Shown one piece after another: positions 32,892-42,615 of a stretch of DNA of 64,000 bases. The stretch comes from Desulfotruncus alcoholivorax DSM 16058 (lineage in GTDB: Bacteria > Bacillota > Desulfotomaculia > Desulfotomaculales > Desulfallaceae), in the NCBI RefSeq assembly GCF_000430885.1, contig NZ_AUMW01000006.1:1-64000 (forward strand), given 5' to 3'. Each line of letters begins with the position of its first letter. Within the stretch, counting starts at the first letter, position 1. A model generated the notes under the pieces. That model ran no database searches, was not told the DNA's origin, and saw nothing but the letters and a program-made list of their open reading frames with translations. A program made the position numbers and the translations under genes.

Positions 32892-34547
32892 TCATTCCTC
32901 CACAATTATTGATACAGGTTGATTTACTTCTTTGGGGCCAATACGGCCGGCAGGGTCAACGCGCCTGGCGATTACAGCCAATAGCACTGCAACGATCCCG
33001 GACCCAACGGTTATATATTCAATCCACCGCATCATGGCCTCAAACAGGCCCTCAACACCGTAATAGTCCGTATAATATGCCGGGTCTTCGTACCACGGGA
33101 GGAAGCCCAGCGCTATCAGCCCGGTCACCGTCAATCCCGCAAACATCCAGGCCATCCTGCGCACATCGCCAAACCCCAGCCCGGTTTTCGGGTTCAGTGG
33201 GTACTTTACAGAATCAATTTTAGCCATGCCGCCATACAATCTCTTAAAGACGAAGTACATAACCGGACCGGATATGATCCCCACCATGCCGCCCAAAAAG
33301 TAATCGGTCCCGTTGATAAAGAGCGCAATAAAGGCAATCAGGATTGGCGGTATGCACATGGCGGCAAATACTTTTGTGCCGACCGGCACCTTAAACGGTC
33401 TGGGCATGTCCCCTTCTTTGATCCTTAAAACGATCCCGGAGATAAAGATCAATACATAAGAGGCCATGAGCAGCATCACGTCCACGACGACAATAACATC
33501 AAAACTAAACGGGCTGATCAATAGGCTGAATATGCCCATGCTAAGAACCGTAACATAGGGGACGCCCCGCTTTTTGCTGCATTTGGTAAAAAACTTCGGC
33601 GCCAGGTTATCTTCCGCCAGGCTGAAGAAAACCCGGGACCCCGAGGCAATATAGGCATTATAAATTGAAAATTGAGCTATAACAGCTACAGCGACAAAAA
33701 ACAGTCCCAAACCGTGGTAGCCGGCGGATGTAGCCACGTCGCTGTATGTGATGCCGCCTTCGGTTGCCCAGCTGTCCCAGCGGCCCACGGAGGCAATCCC
33801 CGCCATGGTTGGTAAAATATAGGTTGCAATAATGATAGGGGCGGTGATCAAGAGCGCCTTTGGTATAACCTGCGGGTTTTTAACTTCCCCCGCCAGTGTA
33901 GACATTGATTCATAGCCGGAATACATCCACATCCCAATGGCTAAGCCGTAACCGATACTTTCAAATAATGACTGGCCTTCCGGTATAAACGGGACAAAGG
34001 GGTTAGCATGCCAGTGCAACAAGCCGATCACAGTCACTATACCGAAGGCAACGATGACCAGGATGGAAATAATCGTGCTGACCGCGCCAACATCTTTAAT
34101 GCCCCGGATATTGATATAAGTAAAGAAAATAATTACAGCCGCTTTAAATATATATGCCTCCGTGTCCGAAAGGTGGGCCGCTGTTGCCAAATAAGCGCCG
34201 GCAAGCACCACATAAAGGGTATTGTCGAAGTAAATCGATATTGTTCGCCACCAACCTGCCTGAAAAGCCCAGAATTCACCCAAAGCACGCTGGACCCATT
34301 TGTAATAACCGCCCTCCTCCGGTATAGCGGAGCCGAGCTCGGCGTTAACCAAACTCTGCGGGGTACCCCAGATGAACGGCAATATCAACAGCATCACCAT
34401 GGTAAGCCCCGGCCCGGCTACGGGGATCATGTCCTCTATACCATAAGCGCCGGCACAAACCATGGAATAAATCATAAACGCAACCGTTGTCGTTTTCATG
34501 TAATGCTTTTTCAAACCCGGGTTGGCGGGTTGTTCCATGATACTCAT
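32892..34547 (-). CDS. APC-superfamily amino acid permease
   Basis: 551 residues from ATG 34547, ten bases after GGGAGG (a TTG at 34550 is equally placed). Twelve or more membrane helices. The first helix carries the APC motif (YSMVCAGAYGIEDMIPVAGP), followed by ELGSAIPEEGGYYKWVQRALG, the conserved E-x-P-x3-G-Y region. A long polar C-terminal part with two more helices makes it larger than typical members (~450). It is predicted to import an amino acid or amine. It lies 122 bases downstream of a saccharopine-dehydrogenase-like gene in the same direction; together they suggest uptake and oxidation or reduction of an amino acid. Confidence 0.88.
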   Translation of the reverse strand: MSIMEQPANPGLKKHYMKTTTVAFMIYSMVCAGAYGIEDMIPVAGPGLTMVMLLILPFIWGTPQSLVNAELGSAIPEEGGYYKWVQRALGEFWAFQAGWWRTISIYFDNTLYVVLAGAYLATAAHLSDTEAYIFKAAVIIFFTYINIRGIKDVGAVSTIISILVIVAFGIVTVIGLLHWHANPFVPFIPEGQSLFESIGYGLAIGMWMYSGYESMSTLAGEVKNPQVIPKALLITAPIIIATYILPTMAGIASVGRWDSWATEGGITYSDVATSAGYHGLGLFFVAVAVIAQFSIYNAYIASGSRVFFSLAEDNLAPKFFTKCSKKRGVPYVTVLSMGIFSLLISPFSFDVIVVVDVMLLMASYVLIFISGIVLRIKEGDMPRPFKVPVGTKVFAAMCIPPILIAFIALFINGTDYFLGGMVGIISGPVMYFVFKRLYGGMAKIDSVKYPLNPKTGLGFGDVRRMAWMFAGLTVTGLIALGFLPWYEDPAYYTDYYGVEGLFEAMMRWIEYITVGSGIVAVLLAVIARRVDPAGRIGPKEVNQPVSIIVEE

Positions 34548-34669
34548 CAATCAAGGGCCTCCCTTCGAATTTGCCTGCGGTTCCGCCAGGCCTCCCCAAG
34601 AACTTTGTCCATAGCTAAGTCCATCCCCCTCTATGTATCCACGGGGTCCCCATGTGAGGGGTGCCGGGA

Positions 34670-35968
34670 TTATTCACGCGCAGCCGCCGCTTCCCGGATG
34701 GATTTCTTAAATTGCGCCTCATCCAGGGCTTTCTTGTACTCGGAATCCATCTCCACCAGCCCGCCGGGGAACTCGTAAGGTTCCATCAGCTCCATAAAAG
34801 GCTCCGGCGGGAAGGCTTCCGGCCCGCAGACTCCTTGATTCTTCCAAATCCCTTTAGCCAGCAGTTCCAGCATAATTACCGGCGGGAACGCAGTTTGGGC
34901 GACCACGGCCTGGCACCCCAACCTCCGCATGCAGTCCTGGTTGTCGGCCACCTGGTAAAGGTAGATTTGCCGCTCTTTTCCGTCTTTAATGCCTTTGGCC
35001 CACACACCGGCACAGGTCTTGCCGAACATTTTATCCCCGATGCGGGCTGGATCAACAGCGGTAGCCGCCACCAAATCCCGGGGTGACACTTCCACCTCGC
35101 CCACTTTAACCTTTTCCTTTTTGTCCAAGCCCAACGCGCGTAAAATCTTCAAGACTTTGATAAATTCCGCACCCAGCCCGAATTTGAAGGTCACCCGTTT
35201 TAAACCCTTATCCACATACCGGGGAATCAAAATGACCTCTTCATGCTCCACATTGACCAATTCAGTGGGGCCAATGCCTTCCGGCAGGTCGAATATTTCC
35301 GGCTCTGAAAAGGGTTCCGTGGTATACCAGCCTTTATCCCGCTCCCAAATCAACGGCGGGTTCAAGCATTCCTCGATAGTGGTCCAGATTGAAAAGCCGA
35401 ATGGGATCTCCACCCCTTCCACCACCAAATTGTTCCCGTCCCTGACACCAATTTCCTCCAGTTCATCAAAAAGGTGTTTCTCAATGTACTTGGCAAAAAC
35501 ATCTGACATACCCGGTTCCACCCCGGCAGCCAACAGCGCCAGCAGGCCTTTATCTTCCCACGCTTTCGCTTGGGCAAACTGGAGATCACCCAGCTTGATA
35601 TAAGTTTTATGATACGGGTCTTCCGGGTGGGGCTCCGACAGGCTCATGGCGCAGTCCATGTAGTTGGTCCCTGCTTCAAAAGCCGCGTTAAAGATATGCA
35701 TGTTAAAGGACGGGTCGCATCCGTTAAAGATGAGATCAACCTGATATTTTCGGGCCAGAGAGATAATCTCATTTTTATTTCTCGCGTCCACTTTTTCCGC
35801 AGGGAACCGCTTGGGGTCATCCATTTTGGCCGCCACTTCCCGGGCGCGGTTAAAATTGTAATCAGCAATGACCAATTGTTCCATCCAATCAGCCTTAGCG
35901 CCTCTCCTTTTGATGACTGAAGCCACCGCTTCCCCAACGCCGCCTGCTCCAACCAGTAAAATTCTCAT
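34670..35968 (-). CDS. Saccharopine dehydrogenase-family oxidoreductase
   Basis: 432 residues from ATG 35968, eight bases after AGGAGG. The N-terminal Rossmann motif is MRILLVGAGGVGEAVASVI with a second-strand acid IADYN, as in NAD(P)-binding saccharopine/lysine-6/carboxynorspermidine dehydrogenases. DLIFNGCDPSFNMHIFNAA and YMDCAMS form the usual active-site region. The C-terminal catalytic domain (about 130-390) is divergent. The precise substrate cannot be read. It is cytosolic and is upstream of the APC permease, likely in one operon. Confidence 0.82.
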   Translation of the reverse strand: MRILLVGAGGVGEAVASVIKRRGAKADWMEQLVIADYNFNRAREVAAKMDDPKRFPAEKVDARNKNEIISLARKYQVDLIFNGCDPSFNMHIFNAAFEAGTNYMDCAMSLSEPHPEDPYHKTYIKLGDLQFAQAKAWEDKGLLALLAAGVEPGMSDVFAKYIEKHLFDELEEIGVRDGNNLVVEGVEIPFGFSIWTTIEECLNPPLIWERDKGWYTTEPFSEPEIFDLPEGIGPTELVNVEHEEVILIPRYVDKGLKRVTFKFGLGAEFIKVLKILRALGLDKKEKVKVGEVEVSPRDLVAATAVDPARIGDKMFGKTCAGVWAKGIKDGKERQIYLYQVADNQDCMRRLGCQAVVAQTAFPPVIMLELLAKGIWKNQGVCGPEAFPPEPFMELMEPYEFPGGLVEMDSEYKKALDEAQFKKSIREAAAARE

Positions 35969-36137
35969 GTCCAAGACCTCCTGTTTTCTTACTTACTGCT
36001 GGGGTTTTCCGCCGCTTCCTGCGCCCCAGTGCAGATTAAGTTGATGTATGTATTGATGTATGTATGATTGAAGAGCAAAAAGAATACCACCGAACTTTAA
36101 TCCCAACAACACACTGTTCGCCGGTCCCATTTTGCCC

Positions 36138-36188
36138 GCGCAAAAGGCCCGGAACCTTTTATTTTCCCCGGTTCCGGGCCTTTTGCGC
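36138..36188 (-). terminator. Strong terminator of the NtrC-type regulator gene
   Basis: A 19-bp perfect stem (36138-36156 with 36170-36188) with an A/T-rich 13-base loop. The stem contains AAAAGG/CCTTTT so U-rich RNA falls within the arm. It lies about 250 bases past the stop at 36436. The rest of the spacer from 35969 to 36435 holds the repeat at 36321-36420 and no gene. Confidence 0.75.
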
Positions 36189-36320
36189 TTCAACATGCCC
36201 GTGTTCGCCGCCCTGCCCTCAACAGACCGGCAGTTTTGATACCAATTGTAATTTTTACAACCACCCTGTAAAAATTACAGAATTTTGTTGCTATTCAATT
36301 ATTCAGAATTACTAATTGGA

Positions 36321-36420
36321 ATTTCAGGAGTCAGAATTCAGAATTCAGTAGAGATTTATTCACTGTACCCCAAGATTATTCTGAATTCTGACTCCTGACT
36401 TCTGAATCCTGATTCCTGAG
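36321..36420. repeat. AGTCAGGAGTCAG repeat, copy 2
   Basis: ATTTCAGGAGTCAGAATTC at the left and GAATTCTGACTCCTGA at the right form a long imperfect palindrome, with further degenerate TCCTGA units. It is related to 27394-27482. It lies 15 bases from the stop of the regulator gene. Confidence 0.6.
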
Positions 36421-36435
36421 TAGTTACAGCATCTT

Positions 36436-37800
36436 TTAATTAACGCCGTACCGGTGGAGTTTATTATACAAAGTCTTTACCGAAATACCCAGGATGGCTG
36501 CCGCTTTGCTTTTATTGCCCCCGGTCTTTTGGATAACGTTCAAAATATGATTTTTCTCCAGCTCATCGAGAGTTAATTCGCAGTCAGCGCCACGCCTGCC
36601 GTTATCCAGCTTTACGGCGGCGCGGATATGGTCGGGAACGTTTTCCACCCCGATTACTTCTCTGGTTGCCAGCGACACCATGGAATGAACCACGTTCTTC
36701 AGCTCCCGGACATTCCCCGGCCAACTGTATTTTTGCAGGATATCCATGGCTTCAGGGGATATGTTTTCTGCGACCACCATATATTCCTCCTGGTATTTCC
36801 GGATAAAATACATTACCAGCGCCTCTATATCTTCCTTTCTGTCCCTTAGAGGAGGGACCGTAATCAGGACTGTATTGACCCGGTAGTACAAGTCCTCCCG
36901 GATACGCCCCGCTGCCACTTCTTCCGTCAAGTCCCGGTTGGTGGCGCAAATAAGACGGAAATCCGAATAGACGGTTTTATTGCCGCCTAACCGTTCAAAA
37001 CTTTTATACTCCAATACTCTGAGCAGTTTTTTCTGCAGGCTCATATCAATTTCCCCTATTTCATCCAAAAACAACGTCCCCATATGGGCTTGTTCCAGTT
37101 TTCCGACCACCGTCTCACCGGCGCCGGTGAATGCCCCCTTTTCATGGCCGAAGAACTCATTCTCCGCCAGGTCTTTCGGCACGGCACTGCAGTTGATCTT
37201 GATAATGTGGTTGTATCTGCGGATACTGTTATAGTGAATAAAATCCGCCAGCATCTCTTTGCCTGTGCCGTTTTCCCCCGTGATCAGGATGGGCAGGTTG
37301 GTATTGCACACTTTTAAGGCCATGTCGAAACATTCCTTAATAGCCTTGCTTTGGCCGATAATGTTGAGTCGTTTGTCTAAAATAGTCTTCTGGTGTAGAC
37401 CCTGTTTATCCGGGTTTAACGCTTCATTCAAGATGGTATGGATGTTCTTTACCGAAAACGGCTTGGCGATAAAATCCACAGCGCCCTTTTCCAAGAAATA
37501 ATGATTTTTTTCACTGTCGGCAAAGGCCGTCATTATGACAATCTTCATATCCGCAAACAAATTCTTGATAATTTCCATGGCCTCCACACCATCCATTTTG
37601 GGCATGGCGACATCCATTATCACCAGGTCGGGCCTGTCTTCCTTCATCCGCTCAATGGCCGGCCCGGCATCACTGAAAATCTCCACCTCGTAACCCTGGC
37701 TTTTGATGATTTTTTGCAGCAGCACCAGGGTCGACTGGGAATCATCAATAATAAATATTTTCTTTAAGCCCGTTCTGCCGCTGTTTACTGGCGCCCCCAT
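36436..37800 (-). CDS. NtrC-family sigma-54 response regulator
   Basis: 454 residues from ATG 37800; TTG starts up to 37827 are possible and the ribosome site is poor. The receiver domain begins KKIFIIDDSQ, with phosphoacceptor Asp in LVIMDVAMPKMDG and switch Lys in DFIAKPFSV. The AAA+ domain has Walker A GENGTGKE, GAFTGAG and FLDEIGEID. The C-terminal Fis helix-turn-helix is NKSKAAAILGISVKTLYNKL. It needs sigma-54 at its targets. The hybrid kinase and Hpt genes are adjacent, giving a probable phosphorelay. The -24/-12 promoter before hdrCBA is one possible target (inference). Confidence 0.92.
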   Translation of the reverse strand: MGAPVNSGRTGLKKIFIIDDSQSTLVLLQKIIKSQGYEVEIFSDAGPAIERMKEDRPDLVIMDVAMPKMDGVEAMEIIKNLFADMKIVIMTAFADSEKNHYFLEKGAVDFIAKPFSVKNIHTILNEALNPDKQGLHQKTILDKRLNIIGQSKAIKECFDMALKVCNTNLPILITGENGTGKEMLADFIHYNSIRRYNHIIKINCSAVPKDLAENEFFGHEKGAFTGAGETVVGKLEQAHMGTLFLDEIGEIDMSLQKKLLRVLEYKSFERLGGNKTVYSDFRLICATNRDLTEEVAAGRIREDLYYRVNTVLITVPPLRDRKEDIEALVMYFIRKYQEEYMVVAENISPEAMDILQKYSWPGNVRELKNVVHSMVSLATREVIGVENVPDHIRAAVKLDNGRRGADCELTLDELEKNHILNVIQKTGGNKSKAAAILGISVKTLYNKLHRYGVN

Positions 37801-37905
37801 TCCCTCAGCAACCCCCTTCAAGATCAAAATGCACCTGGTTTTTCAATACTGCTTCGCGCCCGCCTCACAAGCCCGGTTTCCCCGTCCCCGGAAGGACTTA
37901 AAACT

Positions 37906-38352
37906 ATGCCGGACGAATATATTTATATAGCCCCACCCGAACCGCGCCGGTCTGATCAGGTTGTCCCGCTTGCCGTGCGCCGGCTCAAAAAGGAGATGTC
38001 TGATCGGATGGTTTATAAAGTCCCTGATGCCGCCGCAGATATTATGGTGGACCCGGAAGATTTAAAAGAGGTGTATGAAATCTATTTCGATGAATCCCGG
38101 AAAAACCTATCCGCATGTTGCGCAGCCCTGGCAAAAGGGGATTGGAAAGGCGTGGCCAAACTGGCCCATGCCGTCAAGGGCGCGTCATCCAACCTCCGTA
38201 TCCACTCCATCCGTTACCTGGCCGAGCTATTGGAGCTACATGCCAAATCAGGCAAAACAGAAGCAATTTCTGTCCTTTTGCTTGCGCTGTGCAAAGAATT
38301 TGACACTGTCCGCACAGAAGTACAGCGTTATTTCCACACCGCCAAATTTTAG
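37906..38352 (+). CDS. Histidine phosphotransfer (Hpt) protein
   Basis: 148 residues from ATG 37906 (GGAAGG ten bases upstream); later ATGs at codons 31 and 35 have an AAGGAG site and are alternatives. Residues about 55-145 form the four-helix Hpt bundle, with the phosphorylatable His88 in AKLAHAVKGASSNLRI. The N-terminal 40 residues are proline- and charge-rich and probably disordered. It lies between the response regulator and the hybrid kinase, on the strand opposite to both, and converges with the kinase gene with only 9 bases between stops. Confidence 0.88.
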   Translation: MPDEYIYIAPPEPRRSDQVVPLAVRRLKKEMSDRMVYKVPDAAADIMVDPEDLKEVYEIYFDESRKNLSACCAALAKGDWKGVAKLAHAVKGASSNLRIHSIRYLAELLELHAKSGKTEAISVLLLALCKEFDTVRTEVQRYFHTAKF

Positions 38353-38361
38353 AGGGGCTGT

Positions 38362-41307
38362 CTAAATCTCCTTTTGCGACAGCCATCGTTCCAGAGTCAT
38401 TTTTAATTCATCCTGTTTTAAAGGTTTGCACAAGTAGCCGTCCATCCCGGCAGCGAGACACTTGTCCAGGTCTTCCTCGGCGGTATTGGCCGTCATGGCG
38501 ATAACCGGCGTATGCCTTTCCAACAGGGCTTCTTTTTGCCGGATCATCCGGGTGGCCTCATACCCGTCCAGTACCGGCATTTGCACATCCATAAGGACAA
38601 GTCCGTATACCCCCAGTGCCATAGCTTCCACCGCTTCCTCCCCGTTCCCTACCGTTTTCACACGGTATCCCAACTTTGCCAGATGGATCTCCGTCAATTT
38701 CCGGTTCACCGGATTATCCTCCGCCAGCAGGATCATAGGATCTCCTTGTTCAATCCCGTTGCAGCCGCCGGCCGCAGCAATCTCCGCCGGGGTGCAGGTT
38801 AATTCTTCTTTCATCTCCCGTTCCTCCTGCACCGGATCTCCATGGCCAAACGGCGCGTATTCCAGGTTTAAGGTAAACCAAAAGGTGGAACCTTTACCCA
38901 CTTCACTTTCCAATCCCATCCTGCCCCCCATGATTTCCACCAGGCTTTTACAGATGGAAAGACCCAAACCTGTTCCGCCATACCTCCGGGTAGTCGACCC
39001 GTCCGCCTGGACAAAAGGCTCGAAAATTTTCTTTTGCACTCCCACGGGTATACCGATGCCGGTATCTTTTACCTTAAAGCATATTTCGACATTATTACAA
39101 TATTTCTGAGCAGCAACCGCTTCCAGAAATACTTTGCCCTGCTCCGTAAATTTAATCGCATTGCCGACCAGGTTGAAAATGATTTGGCGCAGGCGCACCG
39201 GATCGCCAACTAACCGGGCGGTAATTGCCGGGTCAATCCACATCGCCAGCTCCACCTGTTTTTCCCTGGCTTTTGCACCCATCACCCGGACAATCCCTGC
39301 CAGCAGACTGCGAAGGTCAAAGGTGGTGTGCTCAATAATCATCTTGCCTGCATCAATTTTAGAAAAATCAAGGATTTCATCAATGCTGCCCAGCAGGATA
39401 CCAGATGAACCGTGGATTATTTCCACAAGCTCCCTCTGCTCCCCGGAAAGTAATGTGTCCCTCAGCAGTTCCGCCGCGCCGATCACGCTGTTGATCGGGG
39501 TCCTGATCTCGTGGCTGATATTAGCCAGGAACTCACTCTTGGCCCGGTTCGCCGCTTCAGCAGATTCCTTGGCCTGCTTCATCTGGGCTTCTGCTTGTTT
39601 ACGCACGGTGATATCTCTAATAAAGGCAAGAATACAATTTTCTCCCTGAAACTGCAGGCTTGTCCCGATAATCTCCACTTCCATACGTTGGCCGTCTTTT
39701 TTCCGGAAAAGGTCTTCCAACAGGATGACCCGGTTATCACCAACCGCCTGTTCAATGTTCTCTTCGATTCTTTGCGCCTCCTGAACCAGGAAGTCATCGA
39801 AATGCATCTCCAACAGTTCCCCGGAAGTGTAGCCCAACTGGCCGGCAAGGAATGAATTTGCCGCTACAATTTTGCGGGTATCACCCCTAAAGATTAATAC
39901 ACCCTCCGGAGCGTGTTCGAAAATGGTCCGAAATTGTTTTTCTGAAGCCGCAATCTTTGCCGATGATTCCCTGATAAAACAAAGAATAATAAAAAACCCC
40001 ATGGTGAGGATGCTCCAGATAAAAGTAAATACAATGACAATGAGTCTACGGGCCGCCCCCACCCGTTCCCAGTATGTGGCACTGATATCAATGCCAAGTG
40101 CCGCTACAACACGACCGGAGACGGGATCGGTGACAGGCGCAAAACCAGTCACCCAATCTCCCCACCGGTCTCGCATAGGTCCTTCGATATACGGCTCTCC
40201 GCTGGAAAAAAAATTGATTAATTGCCGGGTGGTCTCCTGATACACATCACCCGGTTTGGAATAATCGGCCGAATGCCTGGGTTCCGAATCGACGTAGAAA
40301 AACACTTTGCCGTCACGGAGGCCCATCAGGTAGACAAAACGACAATCCGGATTGGCCGCATGAATAGCCTTAAGCTGTCGCCTTAAGGTTTCAAAACCAG
40401 GTTTTCCATTATCTGAAGGAGAACCGGACAACGCCAATACCATTTCCGGCTTGATGGCCGTTGCGGCAGTGGCCGCCCTGGCAATGATATTCCTGCTGAA
40501 CTCTTCCTGTCCTCTTTCACCGACGATAAAAGCGACAACCCAGCCAAACAGCAAGATAAAGAGCACGGCCGGCACTGCCCAGCGCTGGTAGTCCGGCACC
40601 ATTTCGCCGCTGGATAATTCCTTTTCCAAATTTTCCGGCGTTTGGGCATAAACCCTGATTTGCGTGGCTGTATAGGCCGTCACCATACTGTCCAACAGCA
40701 ACAGGTACAGCCTGAACTTATCTAATAAGGACGATGTGTCAATTAAGGTACCGTAAAAAATAAGCTCCTGCGAGCCGGCGAGCATGGACAGGGCATAAAA
40801 GGCGAACAGCAGACCGGTCCTGAATAAATGCTTACGCCGCTTGGAAGCAAGACCGGCTGCGTACTTTACAACGGCAACGCTTGCCCAAATTCCCCCACCG
40901 AAACCCAGCAGGTACCGGGAGGACAACAGCATCCCCCCTATCCCGTACCTGCTGCCGCAGAAGATGACGATGAAAATCAAAAGAATGTGGATCCAGCGTC
41001 CCGGACCTTTATCCCAAATTAGTTCAAAGATTTTGCGGCCAAATTCAATCAGTAAACCAAAGGAAAGGACGAGGCCAAAAACCCGAATGGCTGCAAACAC
41101 CGGTCCGTCGCCCAGGCTGTTGACCAGCAGGCAAAGCCAGCCGTAAATCCCGTGAGTGAATCCAAACAAGCCAAGATAGCTCCAAAACGACCGCTGTTTC
41201 CTCCCAACCAGAAAACAGGCAACCGCCAGGAGCAGGAAGGACAGGCTATATAAGAAAAGGATATAATCCAATTGGTCGGCAAAAAAATTAGCGGCCTGAG
41301 AAAACAT
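38362..41307 (-). CDS. Hybrid sensor histidine kinase (7TM, extracytoplasmic sensor, PAS, kinase, receiver)
   Basis: 981 residues; ATG 41307 after GGAGGAGG. Seven or so hydrophobic segments fill residues 1-225. A further helix near 250-268 and one near 430-455 flank an extracytoplasmic Cache-like domain ([15 protein letters not shown] to [10 protein letters not shown]). A PAS domain follows ([15 protein letters not shown]), then HisKA with [18 protein letters not shown], HATPase ([31 protein letters not shown]), and a C-terminal receiver with [19 protein letters not shown]. There is no internal Hpt domain, so the separate Hpt protein next door is the likely carrier to the NtrC-type regulator. 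Confidence 0.93.
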   Translation of the reverse strand: MFSQAANFFADQLDYILFLYSLSFLLLAVACFLVGRKQRSFWSYLGLFGFTHGIYGWLCLLVNSLGDGPVFAAIRVFGLVLSFGLLIEFGRKIFELIWDKGPGRWIHILLIFIVIFCGSRYGIGGMLLSSRYLLGFGGGIWASVAVVKYAAGLASKRRKHLFRTGLLFAFYALSMLAGSQELIFYGTLIDTSSLLDKFRLYLLLLDSMVTAYTATQIRVYAQTPENLEKELSSGEMVPDYQRWAVPAVLFILLFGWVVAFIVGERGQEEFSRNIIARAATAATAIKPEMVLALSGSPSDNGKPGFETLRRQLKAIHAANPDCRFVYLMGLRDGKVFFYVDSEPRHSADYSKPGDVYQETTRQLINFFSSGEPYIEGPMRDRWGDWVTGFAPVTDPVSGRVVAALGIDISATYWERVGAARRLIVIVFTFIWSILTMGFFIILCFIRESSAKIAASEKQFRTIFEHAPEGVLIFRGDTRKIVAANSFLAGQLGYTSGELLEMHFDDFLVQEAQRIEENIEQAVGDNRVILLEDLFRKKDGQRMEVEIIGTSLQFQGENCILAFIRDITVRKQAEAQMKQAKESAEAANRAKSEFLANISHEIRTPINSVIGAAELLRDTLLSGEQRELVEIIHGSSGILLGSIDEILDFSKIDAGKMIIEHTTFDLRSLLAGIVRVMGAKAREKQVELAMWIDPAITARLVGDPVRLRQIIFNLVGNAIKFTEQGKVFLEAVAAQKYCNNVEICFKVKDTGIGIPVGVQKKIFEPFVQADGSTTRRYGGTGLGLSICKSLVEIMGGRMGLESEVGKGSTFWFTLNLEYAPFGHGDPVQEEREMKEELTCTPAEIAAAGGCNGIEQGDPMILLAEDNPVNRKLTEIHLAKLGYRVKTVGNGEEAVEAMALGVYGLVLMDVQMPVLDGYEATRMIRQKEALLERHTPVIAMTANTAEEDLDKCLAAGMDGYLCKPLKQDELKMTLERWLSQKEI

Positions 41308-41467
41308 ACTGTTTCATCCTCCTCCGGTACGGGTATGCCAATACCGGTTATGGATCGCAACTCTTTATGCTTTCATAATTATTTGTTTTTTCGTAATACT
41401 TCGCCATCATCTATTTAATTACCCTTCTTTTTCCTTAACCTAAAATGAATATTATTGTCCACCACGT

Positions 41468-41505
41468 AAAAAGAGGCAGAGATTTCGACAATCTCTGCCT
41501 CTTTT
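41468..41505 (-). terminator. Terminator of speE
   Basis: A 15-bp stem AAAGAGGCAGAGATT / AATCTCTGCCTCTTT (41470-41484 with 41490-41504) followed on the minus strand by TTTTTACG. It lies just past the speE stop at 41512. Confidence 0.88.
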
Positions 41506-41511
41506 ACATGA

Positions 41512-42369
41512 TTATTTGTCCAGTTTATTAAGGATAAATCCCGGTATGACAAAGCAGCTTTTAATAATTCCTTCACTAACATATTTAGCTTCTTTGTCCC
41601 ACTCTCTACGCCATGTAAGAGGATCGTGTTTATCCGAGGCAAGGGTGAAACTCCAAAACCCGCCCGGGTAAGTAGGTACCACAGCTAAATAGGTGCGGGT
41701 GATTTGAAAAATCCCCTTTAGACTTGCTCTTGTATTATTGAGAGTTTGCATGTAAAAAAGCGGCGATTCGCTTTGGCATACGATTATTCCATCTTGCTTC
41801 AGAGCTTTTTTGGCACCGGCGTAAAACTCTTGATGAAACAGACCGACCGCCGGACCAACGGGGTCAGATGAATCAATAATAATCACATCGTATTCATTTT
41901 GTTTTGTTTTAACATACTCAATTCCATCCGCGAAAATAAAATTTACTCTAGGGTCCGACAGGTTTCCGGATACCTCCGGCATGTACTGCTTACAAAGCCG
42001 GACGACAGCCTCGTCAATTTCCACCATATCAATTCTTTCAACTTCTTTATATTTTGCCGCTTCCCTGGCAGCCCCACAATCCCCGCCCCCAATTATAAGT
42101 ACTTTTTTGGGGTTAGGGTGAGTTACCAAGGGAATATGCGAGATCATTTCATTATATATATGCCCGTCCAGAGATGTTGTTTGCACAACCCCGTCAAGAA
42201 TAAGCGAAGGTCCAAAATCGAATAAATCAACAATCATTATATGTTGGAATGGTGATTGTTCCTCATGAATGATTTCTTTAACTCGATAACTTATTTTAAG
42301 ATTATCCCGGTCTTCCTCTGTTAACCATAATTCCCCGTTTTCTCTGGTTATCCATTTAGATATGTTCAT
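41512..42369 (-). CDS. speE: Spermidine synthase
   Basis: 285 residues; ATG 42369 after GGAGGTAGGAG. The polyamine synthase fold is clear: N-terminal strand domain (LWLTEEDRDNLKISYRVKE), DGVVQTTSLDGHIYNEMISH, the nucleotide loop VLIIGGGDCGAAREAAKY, MVEIDEAVVRLCKQY, and the catalytic Asp in DVIIIDSSDPVGPA. It transfers an aminopropyl group from decarboxylated AdoMet to putrescine. It is cytosolic and monocistronic; speD and speB are not in the window. Confidence 0.93.
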   Translation of the reverse strand: MNISKWITRENGELWLTEEDRDNLKISYRVKEIIHEEQSPFQHIMIVDLFDFGPSLILDGVVQTTSLDGHIYNEMISHIPLVTHPNPKKVLIIGGGDCGAAREAAKYKEVERIDMVEIDEAVVRLCKQYMPEVSGNLSDPRVNFIFADGIEYVKTKQNEYDVIIIDSSDPVGPAVGLFHQEFYAGAKKALKQDGIIVCQSESPLFYMQTLNNTRASLKGIFQITRTYLAVVPTYPGGFWSFTLASDKHDPLTWRREWDKEAKYVSEGIIKSCFVIPGFILNKLDK

Positions 42370-42527
42370 ACTCCTACCTCCTACCTTATAATGATAACTA
42401 TATTCCAGTTTACCCTTTCTTTATAAAAGGAGTCAATTTTTCTACCTGATTCTCCGGAGATTTTTCTACAACTTTACACCTGACCAAACCATAACTTGTT
42501 CATCTTGACGCCGGAAGGCGTTGAATG

Positions 42528-42571
42528 AAAAGGCTCAACTGCCGGCTATAACCGGCGGTTGGGCCTTTTCA
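42528..42571 (-). terminator. Terminator after the copper-amine-oxidase-N-domain gene
   Basis: On the minus strand AAAAGGCCCAACCGCCGG pairs with CCGGCAGTTGAGCCTTTT with one or two mismatches and a 6-base loop. It is 45 bases past the stop at 42616. Confidence 0.85.
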
Positions 42572-42615
42572 CACGCAAAACTTCCGATTGATCCCTTCAA
42601 GTACCTTCCCACATG

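Noticed and set aside
36321-36420. Repeated TCAGGAGTC units as a CRISPR array
   Set aside because: Units are irregular, partly inverted and lack constant spacer length; no cas genes are present.
38462-39109. Plus-strand frame of 215 codons
   Set aside because: Antisense to the receiver and kinase domains of the hybrid kinase; no ribosome site or recognisable domain.
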